Shown here piece after piece: positions 47,302 through 57,502 of a stretch of DNA of 64,000 bases. The stretch spans positions 35,858,040 through 35,922,039 of the forward strand of contig OZ024936.1 of assembly GCA_964017235.1 (NCBI GenBank), given 5' to 3'. A program made the translations under genes and the position numbers. How positions within the stretch are numbered: position 1 is the stretch's first letter; the number at the start of each line of letters is the position of its first letter. The notes under the pieces were generated by a model, which saw nothing but the letters and a program-made list of their open reading frames with translations, was not told where the DNA came from and did no database searches. Source of the stretch: Sabellastarte sp. h YS-2021 (lineage: Eukaryota > Annelida > Polychaeta > Sabellida > Sabellidae).

Positions 47302-47309
47302 TATTGATT

Positions 47310-48370
47310 TTCATGTCAAAAATGTATATATAGACTTAACTTAAAAAATTGTATTTTCATTTTTGTCTCATGACACCACATCCGTATAATATATATTGGA
47401 ATATTTGTGTCCTTAAAATGTAGTGGAATATTTAAAACTATATATTTATGAGAAATATTTTGAAAATTTTAATCCAGAGCTCATGCAAATTGGTTTATTA
47501 CAATATGGCACAAAACTCCACATTAACTTATAAGTGGCCCTTTTTTTTTTGAAATCATTTTTGCTTCACAACATGAATTAAAATTTTAAAAAAAATCTGT
47601 TCAATAGGATACAAATATATACAAATTTTCATTAACTGAAAATAAATTCAGATTGAACATTCATCTACTATAATAAATGTTTTACATCCAGCTAGTAGAC
47701 ATTTTAATAGCATGAAAACCCCATGGATCTCCACAATTATGTTGACTCACCATTGATTCTAGTTTCCATTATTATATGTATAACAGGAAATTTGTGTTTG
47801 CATAGCAATATGTGTTATACTTTGAAATAAACAACACAAAAAGTTACTTATAATTAATTTATGTTGTTAAAGTACCTAGTGACTAATATCACCATCATAA
47901 AAATGCCCAAATTTATGCTTAAGTTCTTTTCAAACAGATCAATTGAATGTCCACAAGTTTCCCAAGTATTTAATTTTTGTGGTGTGCAAAAAATGTAACT
48001 TTAGATTTTAAAGGATAAAACTAATTTCAATAATGTCATATGTAATACAAGGTTATTTCCAAAAGTCATTAAAGTATATATTTATAGTAAATGTGTAGAG
48101 AATGGAATATAAATTACAACTATATTACAGTGAGTAAAGTAATTAGAGGATGCTACATCAATTCTGCGCTCTATATAAATGTTTCTATTCTATTCTATTC
48201 TAAAGTATATAGAGTCAATCACTAATTTAAAGTTTTGTTATAGACTTTAGACAATATGTTTCATCAATGCTGATTTATTACAATGCACTCAAAAACTAGT
48301 TTTGAAATTATTTTGCTGTATATGGGAAAAATAGGTAGAATAGTTATATAAGGCATTATACTTTTCATAT
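47310..48370. other. Intergenic with a short LINE-like tail
   Basis: AT-rich. At 48165-48206 there is GCGCTCTATATAAATG followed by TTCTATTCTATTC repeats, the kind of 3' tail seen in CR1/L2-type LINEs. No coding piece remains. Confidence 0.4.
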
Positions 48371-48373
48371 AAT

Positions 48374-48620
48374 TAGCCAAGGGGCGAGGTGGTACAGTCG
48401 TAACACACTTGCCTCCCGCTGCTGAGATCAAAGTTCATATCCCAGCCTGACCTCATGTGCAAAAGCTGGAAGTTGTTTGCCATTGGTCGACAGTTTATAG
48501 TAGAGAAAGTTGACCAACTGTCAGTACCTATTTCCTCTGCCCTTCCAAAGACCCGTCACAATGTAATGAATAAGGTACCAGGCATGACGTAAAACACCCA
48601 AAGAACAAAGTGTACTGTAA
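48374..48620 (+). mobile_element. tRNA-derived SINE, third family
   Basis: Plus-strand head GAGGTGGTACAGTCGTAACA (A box) and AAGTTCATATCCCAGC (B-box-like), then a body with AGTTGACCAACTGTCAGTAC and GGCATGACGTAAAACACCCA. Confidence 0.72.
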
Positions 48621-48629
48621 AAAGATATT

Positions 48630-48730
48630 ATTGCTTGTCTTTGCTGGGACTCGATCCCACTGCTTTTGAATTATACATAAACATAGACACAAGTCTATAG
48701 CTGTTTAACCAGTTGAGCTAAGGTGAATCT
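48630..48730 (-). mobile_element. tRNA-like SINE head fragment
   Basis: The minus strand has TTAGCTCAACTGGTTAAAC (A-box-like) and GGGATCGAGTCCCAGC (B-box-like). The stem regions do not pair as a functional tRNA, so this is a SINE head or tRNA pseudogene. Confidence 0.5.
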
Positions 48731-49134
48731 CCAGAAGCCCAGGAACTAACAGAACTGATATATGTGAAGATATTATAAAACAAAAATATATTATGAGCGA
48801 CCCTTATTTTCCAGTTACCTAAATAATTATTTGTATATAAAATGACATCTACAATAATAACTATGCCATTTTGTGAGTGAATACTATTTATACTAAAATA
48901 TAAATATATATGATTAAAACTATGAAAATTACAGAACACGCAATGAACATAATTTCAAAAACACATATTGATCGATAAATGTTTTTTTATCTCTTACTTA
49001 AACTGTTTAAAACATCTTATCTTTGTCATATCATGGTATAATCTATTCCTGAGTTTGATACACTAATGCAACAGAGATACTTTGACATTTTAAGTTAATT
49101 TTGCCATATGATTGATCTAGTAGTAGTAGTAGTA

Positions 49135-49530
49135 GGATCTCGCAGATTAATCTGCATGTCCAGCAATCAGTTTTCTCCAAGTATCTCTGTCTTGTGCTAT
49201 CTTTATTGCTTCTGAAAAATGTGTGCTATCTTTATTGACCATTCTATTCTTGCTGTTGAGTTTTTTTATATAATTTAATATTTATATCCAGTTGTTTTTG
49301 TGCCATCTTATTCCAAGTATGTTGCGAAGAAATTTTCTTTGTGTGGTGTTTATTCTTTCTTCTTGTTCTTTGTTCAGGCCCCCAACATTCACTGTTGTAC
49401 AAGAATATGCTTTCTATGAGTGCTGGAAGTATTCTCAATTTCCATTTTAAATTTAAGGATTTGTTCTTGAAAATGCTGTGAAGACAGTTGAAAGCTCTAT
49501 GAGCAAGGTTTGTTTTACATATTAACAATC
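49135..49530 (-). mobile_element. Non-LTR retrotransposon fragment
   Basis: The minus-strand frame contains NLAHRAFNCLHSIFKNKSL, ALIESIFLYNSECWGPE and, after a frame change, AQDRDTWRKLIAGHAD. These are C-terminal motifs typical of RTE/Jockey-like reverse transcriptases. Severely truncated and broken by stops. Confidence 0.65.
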
Positions 49531-49539
49531 TACATTCAT

Positions 49540-49912
49540 ATATTCAGGATCGATAGTCACTTATTTTGTTTACTTCCGGTGGCGCAAAAATTTGATTTGT
49601 GAAAATTTTATATTTCAGTAAGTTATTTACTGCAGAGCATAATTATTTTACTTTATGTTGCTTGCTAGTGCTGAAGTTATATAAATTCGGTTTTCAATAC
49701 AAGTATCATGTATGGGTTTTGGCCTTGAGATATCTGTACTGTAGAAGGCTGGAATCATGGACAACTCGATCCTTCGCCTTCTCAGCCCCAGCCAAATCGG
49801 ACCCATTTTCATGCAAACTCGACCTCCTTCAAAAAATCATTCCCTCCACAAAGTTGGCCCTATTTTCATATGCAGTAGTATTTATGGAAGCATAATGTAA
49901 CAACCCTTGAAC
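49540..49912. other. Intergenic, nothing recognised
   Basis: Moderately AT-rich. A 98-codon plus-strand frame at 49599-49895 has no recognisable motif and is not supported as a gene. The last 9 bp (49904-49912) are the left target duplication of the next element. Confidence 0.4.
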
Positions 49913-50079
49913 TAGACGTGGTTACCTCGGCTCTACTTTACTTGCGTGTAGAGCCGTGGCACGACCCCACATAGAACTGGAGATTTGCACAAAACACATA
50001 TTCCATACAAATGTGTACAAACAACTGTTCCCATGATTACTTTGTTATATTTCCTCCAACAATCAGTCAACATGCAAAC

Positions 50080-51095
50080 ATTTACCCAACGGCTGTGTAC
50101 GCTAGATCAGTTTCACTGCTAGCGTACCCAATGGTTGTGTACGCAAGATCTATTTGACTGCTAGCGTACCCAACGGTTGGGTACGCAAGATTTATATCAC
50201 TGCTAGCGTACCCAACGGTTGGGTACGCTAACAGAGATATCAGTCTAGCGTACCCAACGGCTGTGTACCCAAGATTTATATCAGTGCTAGTGTGCCCAAC
50301 GGCTGTGTACATACACTACTGGCATACCCAACTACCCTGCAACCCAGGCATTGAACCCTATGTTCCCAAAGGCTGTGTACACTAGATCAGTTTCACTGCT
50401 AGCATAGCCAATGGTTGGGTACGCTAACAGGGATATCGGTCTATCGTACCCAACGGCTGTGTACGCAAGATTTACATCAGTGCTAGTTTGCCCAACAGCT
50501 GTGTTTATACACTACTGGCATACCCAACTACCCTGCACCCAAGGCACTGAACCCTATGTTCCCAATGGCTGTGTACACTAGATCAGTTTCACTGCTAGTG
50601 TAGCCAATGGTTGGGTACGCGGGATGTATTACACTGCTAGCGTTCCCAACAGTTCTGTACGCTAGCAGGGATATCAATCTCAGTCTAGTGTACCCAATGG
50701 TTGTGTACGTAAGATCTATTTCACCGCTAGCCTACCCAACGGTTGTGTACGTTAGCAGTGATATGGGTCTAGCTTACCCAAAGACTGTGTATGGAAGACC
50801 CATATCACTGCTAGCATACCCAACAGCTGTGTATGTACACTAACGGCATACCCAACTATCCTGCAATCAAAGCAGTGAACCCTTTGTTCCCAATGGTCGT
50901 GCACCCTACATCAATAGCATTGTTAGTGTACCCAACTGTTGTGTACACAAGATGTATTTCACTGCTAGTGTACCCAACGGTTGTGTACTCTAACAGTGAT
51001 AACAGTCTAGCCTACCCAACGGTTGTGTACACAAGATCTATATCACTGCTAGCATACCCAACGGCTGTGTATGTACACTAATGGCATATGCAACT
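50080..51095. repeat. 42-bp palindromic TACCCAACGG array, part 1
   Basis: Units of about 42 bp alternate in orientation around near-palindromes such as GCGTACCCAACGGTTGGG, with spacers like AAGATTTATATCACTGCTA. A higher-order block beginning ACTACCCTGCA recurs at about 50333, 50528 and 50847. Because 42 is a multiple of 3, open frames appear on both strands. No protein is inferred. Confidence 0.85.
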
Positions 51096-51101
51096 CTCCT
51101 A

Positions 51102-52461
51102 CAGTGTTCGCTCTCGTCAAAAATGAATGCGAGACAGACTGTCTCCCTTCACTTGAAAAGGCGAGACAACTGTGAAAAAATGTGAGACATGTTTTACTTC
51201 AAGAGATTTTGAAATATTTAGTTCCAATTTGGGACTGCATTAAATCTTCTTTATTTAAATAATAAGAAATAGATGACTAAAAGTTCAAATAAATAAACTA
51301 TTTAATGCTGCTTTTATTTGTCTTTTTTTTTTAATTTCACTTCTAAACCACATCTTAATGGCTTATTGGCTGGGTGCTACTGGTGTTTTTTTATTATTAT
51401 TATATTTTTTTTTATTATTTTACTGTTATCTGGATTCATCAAATAAATTAAAAAAATTGCATTTTTTCTCTTTTCTTTGAAGAAATATATATTTTGTCCC
51501 TTCCAATACCGGTGCCGCGCTCTGTAACGCCCATGGGCAATGTGACCAAATATTTGCAAAAGTTGGGGATGGGCGTTTACAATAATGAAAACCAGCCGGG
51601 CGTTTCAAAAAAATAACCCGAATTTGGGGAGACCGCATTTTAGCACACACCGACTGGAAGTAAAATATGTGGTTGGTAAACAAATCTCGTTGCAATAAAA
51701 GGTGACATAACTGCTAAAATAAGGAAAATTCGTTGAAAATGGATATAAATTAATCATATTTCACCAATTATTGGGTTTATATGGAGAAAGTTTACCTCGA
51801 AACGACATTATAGTAATTTATGAGCGATAACGTAAGATTGGGGATGGGCGCTTTCAAAAACATGAGCGTTACAGAGCGCGGCAACGGTAATAGACGAATT
51901 TCTGTGGTCAGTAGTTGTTTCGACTGTTTCGCCTGTGACACAAAAAGCAGAAGACGAGTTTAAAAATAGACATAAAGCACGGAAATCTCGTGAGAATACC
52001 TGAATTCTCGCGTGAATTACTGTTAGCTGGATGTATCAAATTAAATCAACTCACTTTCATGTCTTTCTCACCTATTTCTATGAGGAAATATGTACGTCGT
52101 CGCTTCCGATAATAGAAGAATTTCTTTGGTCAGTAGTTGTTTCGACTGTTTCGCCTGTGACACAAAAAGCAGAAGACGAGTTTAAAAATCAACAATAAAG
52201 CACGGAAATCTCGCGAGAATACACGAAATCTCACGTGATTTACTGTTAGCTGGATATATAAAATCAAATAAACTGCTTTTCTAACCCGTTTCTATGAGGA
52301 AATATGTACGTCGTCGCTTTCGATAATAGACAAATTTCTTCAGTCCGTTTTGAGTGTTTCGCCTGGTAGCGACAGCACAGACGCGTTGGTGAGTTCGTTT
52401 TGCGACAACTCGCCCCAGAGTGTGTACAAACTCGCGAAATCGCGCTCGAGAGTGAACACTG
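51102..52461. mobile_element. hAT-like element with 6-bp duplication, copy 1
   Basis: Ends CAGTGTTCGCTCTCG and CTCGAGAGTGAACACTG. A perfect 6-bp duplication CTCCTA flanks it (51096-51101 and 52462-52467). The interior has two to three tandem copies of about 185 bp with GGAAATATGTACGTCGTCGC and TGTTTCGACTGTTTCGCCTG. It contains a nested MITE (51509-51887). No transposase. Confidence 0.82.
51509..51887. mobile_element. TA-flanked MITE nested in the hAT-like element
   Basis: Ends CCGGTGCCGCGCTCTGTAAC and GTTACAGAGCGCGGCAACGG, flanked by TA. The other copy of the host element (62257-63234) lacks this segment and shows the uninterrupted target, which confirms insertion. Confidence 0.85.
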
Positions 52462-52467
52462 CTCCTA

Positions 52468-53170
52468 CATCCAGTTAAAGCACTAAGTTTTGTTTTCCCA
52501 ATGGTTATGTACCCTAGATTAACGTCATTGATATTTTCTTTTGTTAGTGTAACCAAAAGCTGTTTAAGGTACTGGCATACCCAACTACCCTGTACCCAAG
52601 GCAGTAAACTCTGTGTTCCCAATGGTTTTGCACCCAAGATCAGTATCATTGCTGGCACACCCAGTGGCTGTGTACACAAGATCCATATCACTGCTAGTGT
52701 TCCCAGCAGTTGTGATATTGCTCTAGTGTACCCAGTGGTTGTGCACACAAGATCTATATCGCTGCTAGTGTACCCAACAACTCCAAATTTTTTACAGCCT
52801 GCCCAATTTCTCATTACCCAAGGTAGTATGCACTCAATGGTTGTGCACTCGATATCAGTACCCTTCATAGCGTACTAAACAGGTCTGTATCCCCGGCATT
52901 GTGAAGTAATTAGTTTTTAAGGAATTTTTTTTTGAGTAGTCAGAAATGGGCCAAGGACCACTCTCTGAATTAAACTTATTCAGCTTATTGTTACATTTTA
53001 ACAAAGTTAATTTAAGGAAGAAGTGATTAAAATATGGGTACACTAGCAGTGATCTTGTGTACATAGCCTTTGGGTATGCTAGCGATGATATAAATCTTGT
53101 ATACACAGCCGTTGGGTACGCTAGACCAATATCACAACTAGCGTACACAGCCGTTGGGTAAATAACCACT
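52468..53170. repeat. 42-bp array, part 2
   Basis: Continuation of the TACCCAACGG array beyond the hAT-like insertion, more diverged (GTTCCCAGCAGTTGTG, GTGTACCCAGTGGTTGTG). It is interrupted at 52880-53030 by sequence without units. Confidence 0.75.
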
Positions 53171-53663
53171 CCGAAAAATAAAAGACATTTCCTCATTTTA
53201 TATGTTTTTTTGACCATTTCTCAAAAAATTTGAAAATGTTCTTTTATTATAAAAGTTGTGTAAAATAGCATGTATTTTATACACATGCTGTTACTATTGC
53301 TGTATTTACTGTGTCCTTAGCTTAATATCAATTGTTTTTAACTACATTATACCATTTCCAGTCATTTCATCAAGTTTTATTCAACAGAAAAGGATTTTAT
53401 GCAAATCTCCAGTTTTATATGGGGCCGTGCCACGGCTCTACACGCCAGTAAAGTAGAGCTGAGGTAACCACGTCTACCCTTGAACCAGAATCCGGTCCAT
53501 TCCACATTCCGAACTAAATGGTTTTAATGTCAGACATATACATACATGTTTTTGTGAAAAAATATTAAAAGAAACTGTATATTCTTAAAATAGAAGTGTT
53601 GTTATACACATGAGAGAGAAGAAAATTGCACTGAAATGTTTCAAAAATGATGGCTAGGGCTGG

Positions 53664-53891
53664 AAATACACCTGTCCTTAATCTCTTCCATATCCACGTC
53701 TGTGTCCACACCTGTAAGACCCTAGGTATTTTGGTATAAAGCTGTGAACTTCCGTCTGCATCCATAAAAAAAGGGTCAAGTTTCTTCTTTTTAGGGTGCG
53801 GACGGAAGTTCACTGTATTATACCAAAACATCCACGGATGCGAACAATTACAGATACGGATATGAAAGCGTAAATAAGGACAGGTGTATTT
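53664..53891. mobile_element. Nested foldback element
   Basis: Outer arms AAATACACCTGTCCTTA and TAAGGACAGGTGTATTT enclose an inner hairpin at 53729-53828 (TTGGTATAAAGCTGTGAAC with the inverse of GGACGGAAGTTCACTG). Non-coding MITE-like foldback. Confidence 0.6.
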
Positions 53892-53899
53892 TGCGAGTA

Positions 53900-54098
53900 G
53901 TGGTGGTGAACCAGTTCATGCCCGTGTACCTATTCACGCCCACCCCTACATTTCTGCAAAACAATTGCAGTTACACAATAAATTACTAAAGTATATGATC
54001 AATTTGATAATTATCTATGATGTGGTTAACATCTTTTCTATGAAAAATTACAAATCTTGAAGAAAATTGAGGGTGGGCATGAATTGGTCCACCACCAC
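53900..54098. mobile_element. TA-flanked MITE, 199 bp
   Basis: Ends GTGGTGGTGAACCAGTTCAT and ATGAATTGGTCCACCACCAC, with TA on both sides. Arms of about 25-30 bp. It lies 8 bp from the foldback element to its left. Confidence 0.75.
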
Positions 54099-54508
54099 TA
54101 AATGATACTGTCCAAATGATACTGTCCAAATTTTGTAATAGATTGGAAATAGGTACAACAATCATATGTGTTTATGAGATAAATTTGCATTTCAACTGCA
54201 CATGAAAGACTACGTTATTTAAACTGTTATGGATTTGATACAATACTTTTGCACATATTTTTCTAACTATGTTAACCTGATTCAAGATTATGTCATACCA
54301 TTATATCCACGATTAAAACTGTAAACAATGATACCTAGATTATCGAAATCCATCGATAAATAAAGATTTTATGTCAATTTGAATTTTTAATTGAAAGGGG
54401 CCGAATTTGCATTGATGAGTCCAAGTTGGTGAGGGCCAAGTTTACAGAGGTCTTGAGTTGACAGTTTCCGAAGGCTGGTAGAACCGGCTTTTAATGGTGT
54501 CCTGTATA

Positions 54509-54974
54509 TAGATGTTACCACGGCTCTACTTTGCTTCATGTAGAGCAGCGGCACGACCCCACGTAAAACTGGAGATTTGCACAAAAGCACATGCACCATA
54601 CAAATGTGTACACGACTGTTCCTACACCTATTGTAATTTGTAACATTTCCTTTAACAGTCAACATAAAGACATAGTTGACTAAAAATAAAACACATTACG
54701 TCATTTTCAATGTTTTTTGGACAATTTCTCTAAAAATTTGAAAATGTTCTTTTATTATAAAAGCTGTGTAAAATACCATATACTTTATACAGATGCTGTA
54801 TTTACAGTGTGTTTTGCTTAATATCAATTATTTTTAACTACATTGAACATTTCCAGTCATTTTATTATTAAGTTTTTTTCAACAGAAAAAGATTTTATGC
54901 AAATCTCTAGTTCTGTGGGGGGTCATACCACGGCTCTATACACAAGTGAAACAGAGCTGATGTAACCACGTCTA
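54509..54974. mobile_element. Short Mutator-like element, same family as 49913-53476
   Basis: Ends TAGATGTTACCACGGCTCTA and GAGCTGATGTAACCACGTCTA (slightly trimmed: AGCTGATGTAACCACGTCTA) match the large element. The interior from 54700 matches 53200-53430. The 42-bp arrays are absent. Flanking 9-mers TCCTGTATA and TCCCATAAA agree at 6 of 9 sites, a decayed duplication. Confidence 0.75.
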
Positions 54975-55159
54975 TCCCATAAAATAAGTTCCCGTGAAAT
55001 TGTTCCTTTTCCCCATTGCTACACTATTGCGCACTGTGCAGAAATTGTTGCATCATCAACTGAAAAATCTGATAAATATCTAACATAATATTCAACACAA
55101 AAGTTATCGATATCTGTACATTATAATGCTTAAACAGTCATTTTTATTACGCTACAATA

Positions 55160-55307
55160 GCTTACCATGTGGGACTTAATGCTGTTCTCGGGTTGCCACA
55201 CCCGGGGCCAACGTCTTAGAAAAAAAGATCGTTCTTGTTAGCCACCGGATATACTGGTAGTTGTCGTCACGTGATAACTTCTGACCAATCGCCCTACTTT
55301 CTCGTTG
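55160..55307 (+). repeat. DIRS left inverted terminal repeat
   Basis: Runs from GCTTACCATGTGGGACTTAA to CGCCCTACTTTCTCGTTG and is nearly identical, inverted, to 61329-61475. Confidence 0.92.
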
Positions 55308-55478
55308 GCCACGATGACTGGTAGCAGTTTGTAAATATACAGACATTTTCATTTATTTCTCAGTATTCACGTATTGTTGGAGGCTAATATTTGGATATTT
55401 CTTTAAATATATTTCATAGATTATAATGTAAAATTTTTAATTTCACAACTTAAGTATTTTCCTTACAATCCGCGTGTT

Positions 55479-56594
55479 TTGAGTTTTCTCGGTTCAGGCA
55501 ATTTCAATTGTACATCTTTTTATTGCGTTAAAATGTCTCTTCATCAAGCAAACAAAGACAAACCGAGAGCTCAGAAATGCCGCCATTTTTGCTTCAGTTT
55601 TGATACTCATAATTACTGCCCTACCTGTAGGGAGGCTGGCAAGGGAGATGACCCCTGTGTCACTTTTGAAGCACCCTGCCATATTTGCACGTCTCTCTCT
55701 GATGAACAATTGCAAAAAATTCAAAACAGGAAGCGGTACTTAAAAAAACAAAAAGCGGAAACTAGTTCCAAAGATGAACTAGATCTCTTGGGTGAAGGCG
55801 ATGGGGACTCTTTTACTGGTTCTAATGCAGACCTTGAGAGTGCTGCCGATAACCTCTTTACCTCACCCCCCCGTCCTCAACCTCTCGCCTTCAGTTCTTT
55901 ATCACTAAAGACCCCAGCCAAGGCTGTTCCTCCCACCCCAGGTACTGTTTTACAAAACAAAATTCAAAGAAATCTAGAGAAATCCCTGGGTGATTCCTTA
56001 AATATACATATCCAGCAGCAAATGGGTTCCTTCCAGGCATCCATGTTAGAAGCATTTCAATCACTCCGAGAGGAGTTGGCAGTTAAAAAGTCTGCCGAGG
56101 TTGATCCCTCGCCTCATGCTTCAAAAGCTGGTCCATCCAGCAACTCTGCTGCTCATCTGGACCTACCCTCTCCGAGGTCAAGTACTAATGCACAGTCCGA
56201 GGCAATGGATGTGGACGTTGGTCCAGCACTCCCTCCTCGACTAGTACTTAATCAAACTTCCTCGGATCAGTACGTTGCCCCTTCTGAAGCAATACCGAAG
56301 GATTCCTCGTACTCACACAAAAAACAAAGCCACAGGCAAACAGTAACACCGAGCTCTGCCTCGGATCATCTGGATGAGGATTCCGACGAACCTCGGATCC
56401 ATCCTAGACCTAAGAAACACTCTGACAAGAGCAAGCATAAATCTAGGTCCAGATATGTGTCATCTTCAGAGGAAGATCACTCCCCTGTGGCCAGACACAG
56501 GTCTTCTAAGCCCTCTAGGGCTCAGCCCTCAGGCGCAGCTTCTGATCAAGACCTCCCACAACATGATCCAGACCCCCTTATTATAGGGAAGTAG
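55479..56594 (+). CDS. DIRS gag-like protein, N-terminal frame
   Basis: 371 codons from the first ATG; the ATG at 55533 (MSLHQANKDKPRAQ) is an equally good start. Residues of about 35-75 form a Cys/His cluster (CRHFCFSF, HNYCPTCREAG, CHICTSLSD) that could bind zinc. The remainder is Ser/Pro/Lys-rich and probably disordered, ending in a basic KHKSRSRY region. Its role in DIRS elements is presumed structural, like Gag. The frame stops at 56594. Downstream protein-like sequence continues in another frame from about 56582, so a single-base change, most simply in the C run at 56573-56577, appears to have broken the ORF. A sequencing error cannot be excluded. Confidence 0.78.
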   Translation: MSFLGSGNFNCTSFYCVKMSLHQANKDKPRAQKCRHFCFSFDTHNYCPTCREAGKGDDPCVTFEAPCHICTSLSDEQLQKIQNRKRYLKKQKAETSSKDELDLLGEGDGDSFTGSNADLESAADNLFTSPPRPQPLAFSSLSLKTPAKAVPPTPGTVLQNKIQRNLEKSLGDSLNIHIQQQMGSFQASMLEAFQSLREELAVKKSAEVDPSPHASKAGPSSNSAAHLDLPSPRSSTNAQSEAMDVDVGPALPPRLVLNQTSSDQYVAPSEAIPKDSSYSHKKQSHRQTVTPSSASDHLDEDSDEPRIHPRPKKHSDKSKHKSRSRYVSSSEEDHSPVARHRSSKPSRAQPSGAASDQDLPQHDPDPLIIGK

Positions 56595-57502
56595 CCCTGT
56601 CTGACATTCCCTCCCAATACTCTGAAGAGGTAGACACCTTCAGGCGCATTCTTTCTCTCCCTGACCCCAGGGACTCTATGCCTAGGTCTTCAACTTCAGT
56701 GTTGGGTCTGGATGACGAAAAAGGCCGTCAAGAGCTCAGACCTAGAGGTCCTTCCTCTATCCTACCACTTAGCTCAGTTTTCAAGGACGCCTTTGATAAA
56801 TTTCAACATGATTTCAAAGCTGCCAATTTATCTGAGGGAAAATATGTCAAGCCTCCTCCTTCCACTTCTAAGTGGTACAAGGTTGGACAGCCCACTTTTC
56901 AAGACAAAATCCAGGAGTTGAATACGGACTTTGCCAAGATCTGTATTACTCCTAGACCTCCTGGGGCACCAGTAGCCAAAGTCCCTATGCCAGTCCTTAA
57001 GGAGCTGGAACATCAGGCTAGACAAAATATCTCAACCCTCAATTTCACCGCTGCCTTTGCCAAAACCTCTTCTTCTTGCAATGCTTCCTTGGAGAAGTGC
57101 CAACATAGCATCAAGTCAACTGTCAAGAAGATAAAGTCTCAGATCCAGAAAGGTGCCAATCCTGAGAAAGCAGCAAAGCGCGGATATGAGGAAGTTGCTG
57201 AGTACTTGGATTTTTGGAACAAGACGGTTCTTGTTCAACATAGAGCTCTTACCTGTCTCAGCAAATCGCTAGCCCATATTCTCCAGAGGGAATTATATTC
57301 CATGGCTAATACCGGCTTGCTTAGGCGCGAAGCCGAAATGACTCTATTGCATCCCCAGCTAGGGGAAACGAGACGCCAAGAACTTAGGAACTCGTCCTTC
57401 TGGGACTCCTCCTTGTTCGAGTCTCAACTTGTAAAGGAAGGTGAGGACTTCCTTCTCAAAAAAGGCACCTCAAAAGATTCTCAGGGTTTTTCACCCTATT
57501 AG
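56582..57502 (+). CDS. DIRS gag-like protein, C-terminal frame
   Basis: Open from about 56582, in the frame after the C-run shift; the first in-frame ATG is at 56678. It contains a predicted helical region with EEVDTFRRILSLP, KDAFDKFQHDFKAANLSEGK, KWYKVGQPTFQDKIQELN and a Lys-rich coiled segment (CQHSIKSTVKKIKSQIQKG), then DFWNKTVLVQHRALTCLSKS. This matches the capsid-like portion seen before RT in DIRS elements. It overlaps the RT frame by 62 bp. Function is inferred from position. Confidence 0.72.
   Translation, partial: YREVALSDIPSQYSEEVDTFRRILSLPDPRDSMPRSSTSVLGLDDEKGRQELRPRGPSSILPLSSVFKDAFDKFQHDFKAANLSEGKYVKPPPSTSKWYKVGQPTFQDKIQELNTDFAKICITPRPPGAPVAKVPMPVLKELEHQARQNISTLNFTAAFAKTSSSCNASLEKCQHSIKSTVKKIKSQIQKGANPEKAAKRGYEEVAEYLDFWNKTVLVQHRALTCLSKSLAHILQRELYSMANTGLLRREAEMTLLHPQLGETRRQELRNSSFWDSSLFESQLVKEGEDFLLKKGTSKDSQGFSPY

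Larger units (their letters stand above)
49913..53476. mobile_element. Mutator-like non-autonomous element, 3.56 kb
   Basis: Terminal inverted repeats of about 80 bp begin TAGACGTGGTTACCTC. They contain a sub-hairpin (GGCTCTAC with GTAGAGCC) and GCACGACCCCA. A perfect 9-bp duplication CCCTTGAAC flanks the element (49904-49912 and 53477-53485), typical of the Mutator superfamily. The interior holds 42-bp arrays (50080-51095 and 52468-53170) and a nested hAT-like element. No transposase. Confidence 0.85.

Noticed and set aside
50082..50312. Open frames with repeated LAYPTVGYASSDIN-like peptides on both strands
   Set aside because: They come from a 42-bp tandem unit whose length is a multiple of three. 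Both strands are open, there is no start context or domain, and the array lies inside a transposon.
52281..52868. 195-codon minus-strand frame
   Set aside because: It runs across the boundary between the hAT-like element and the 42-bp array, so it cannot be a single real gene. The shared part recurs at 62246-62437 in the other copy.
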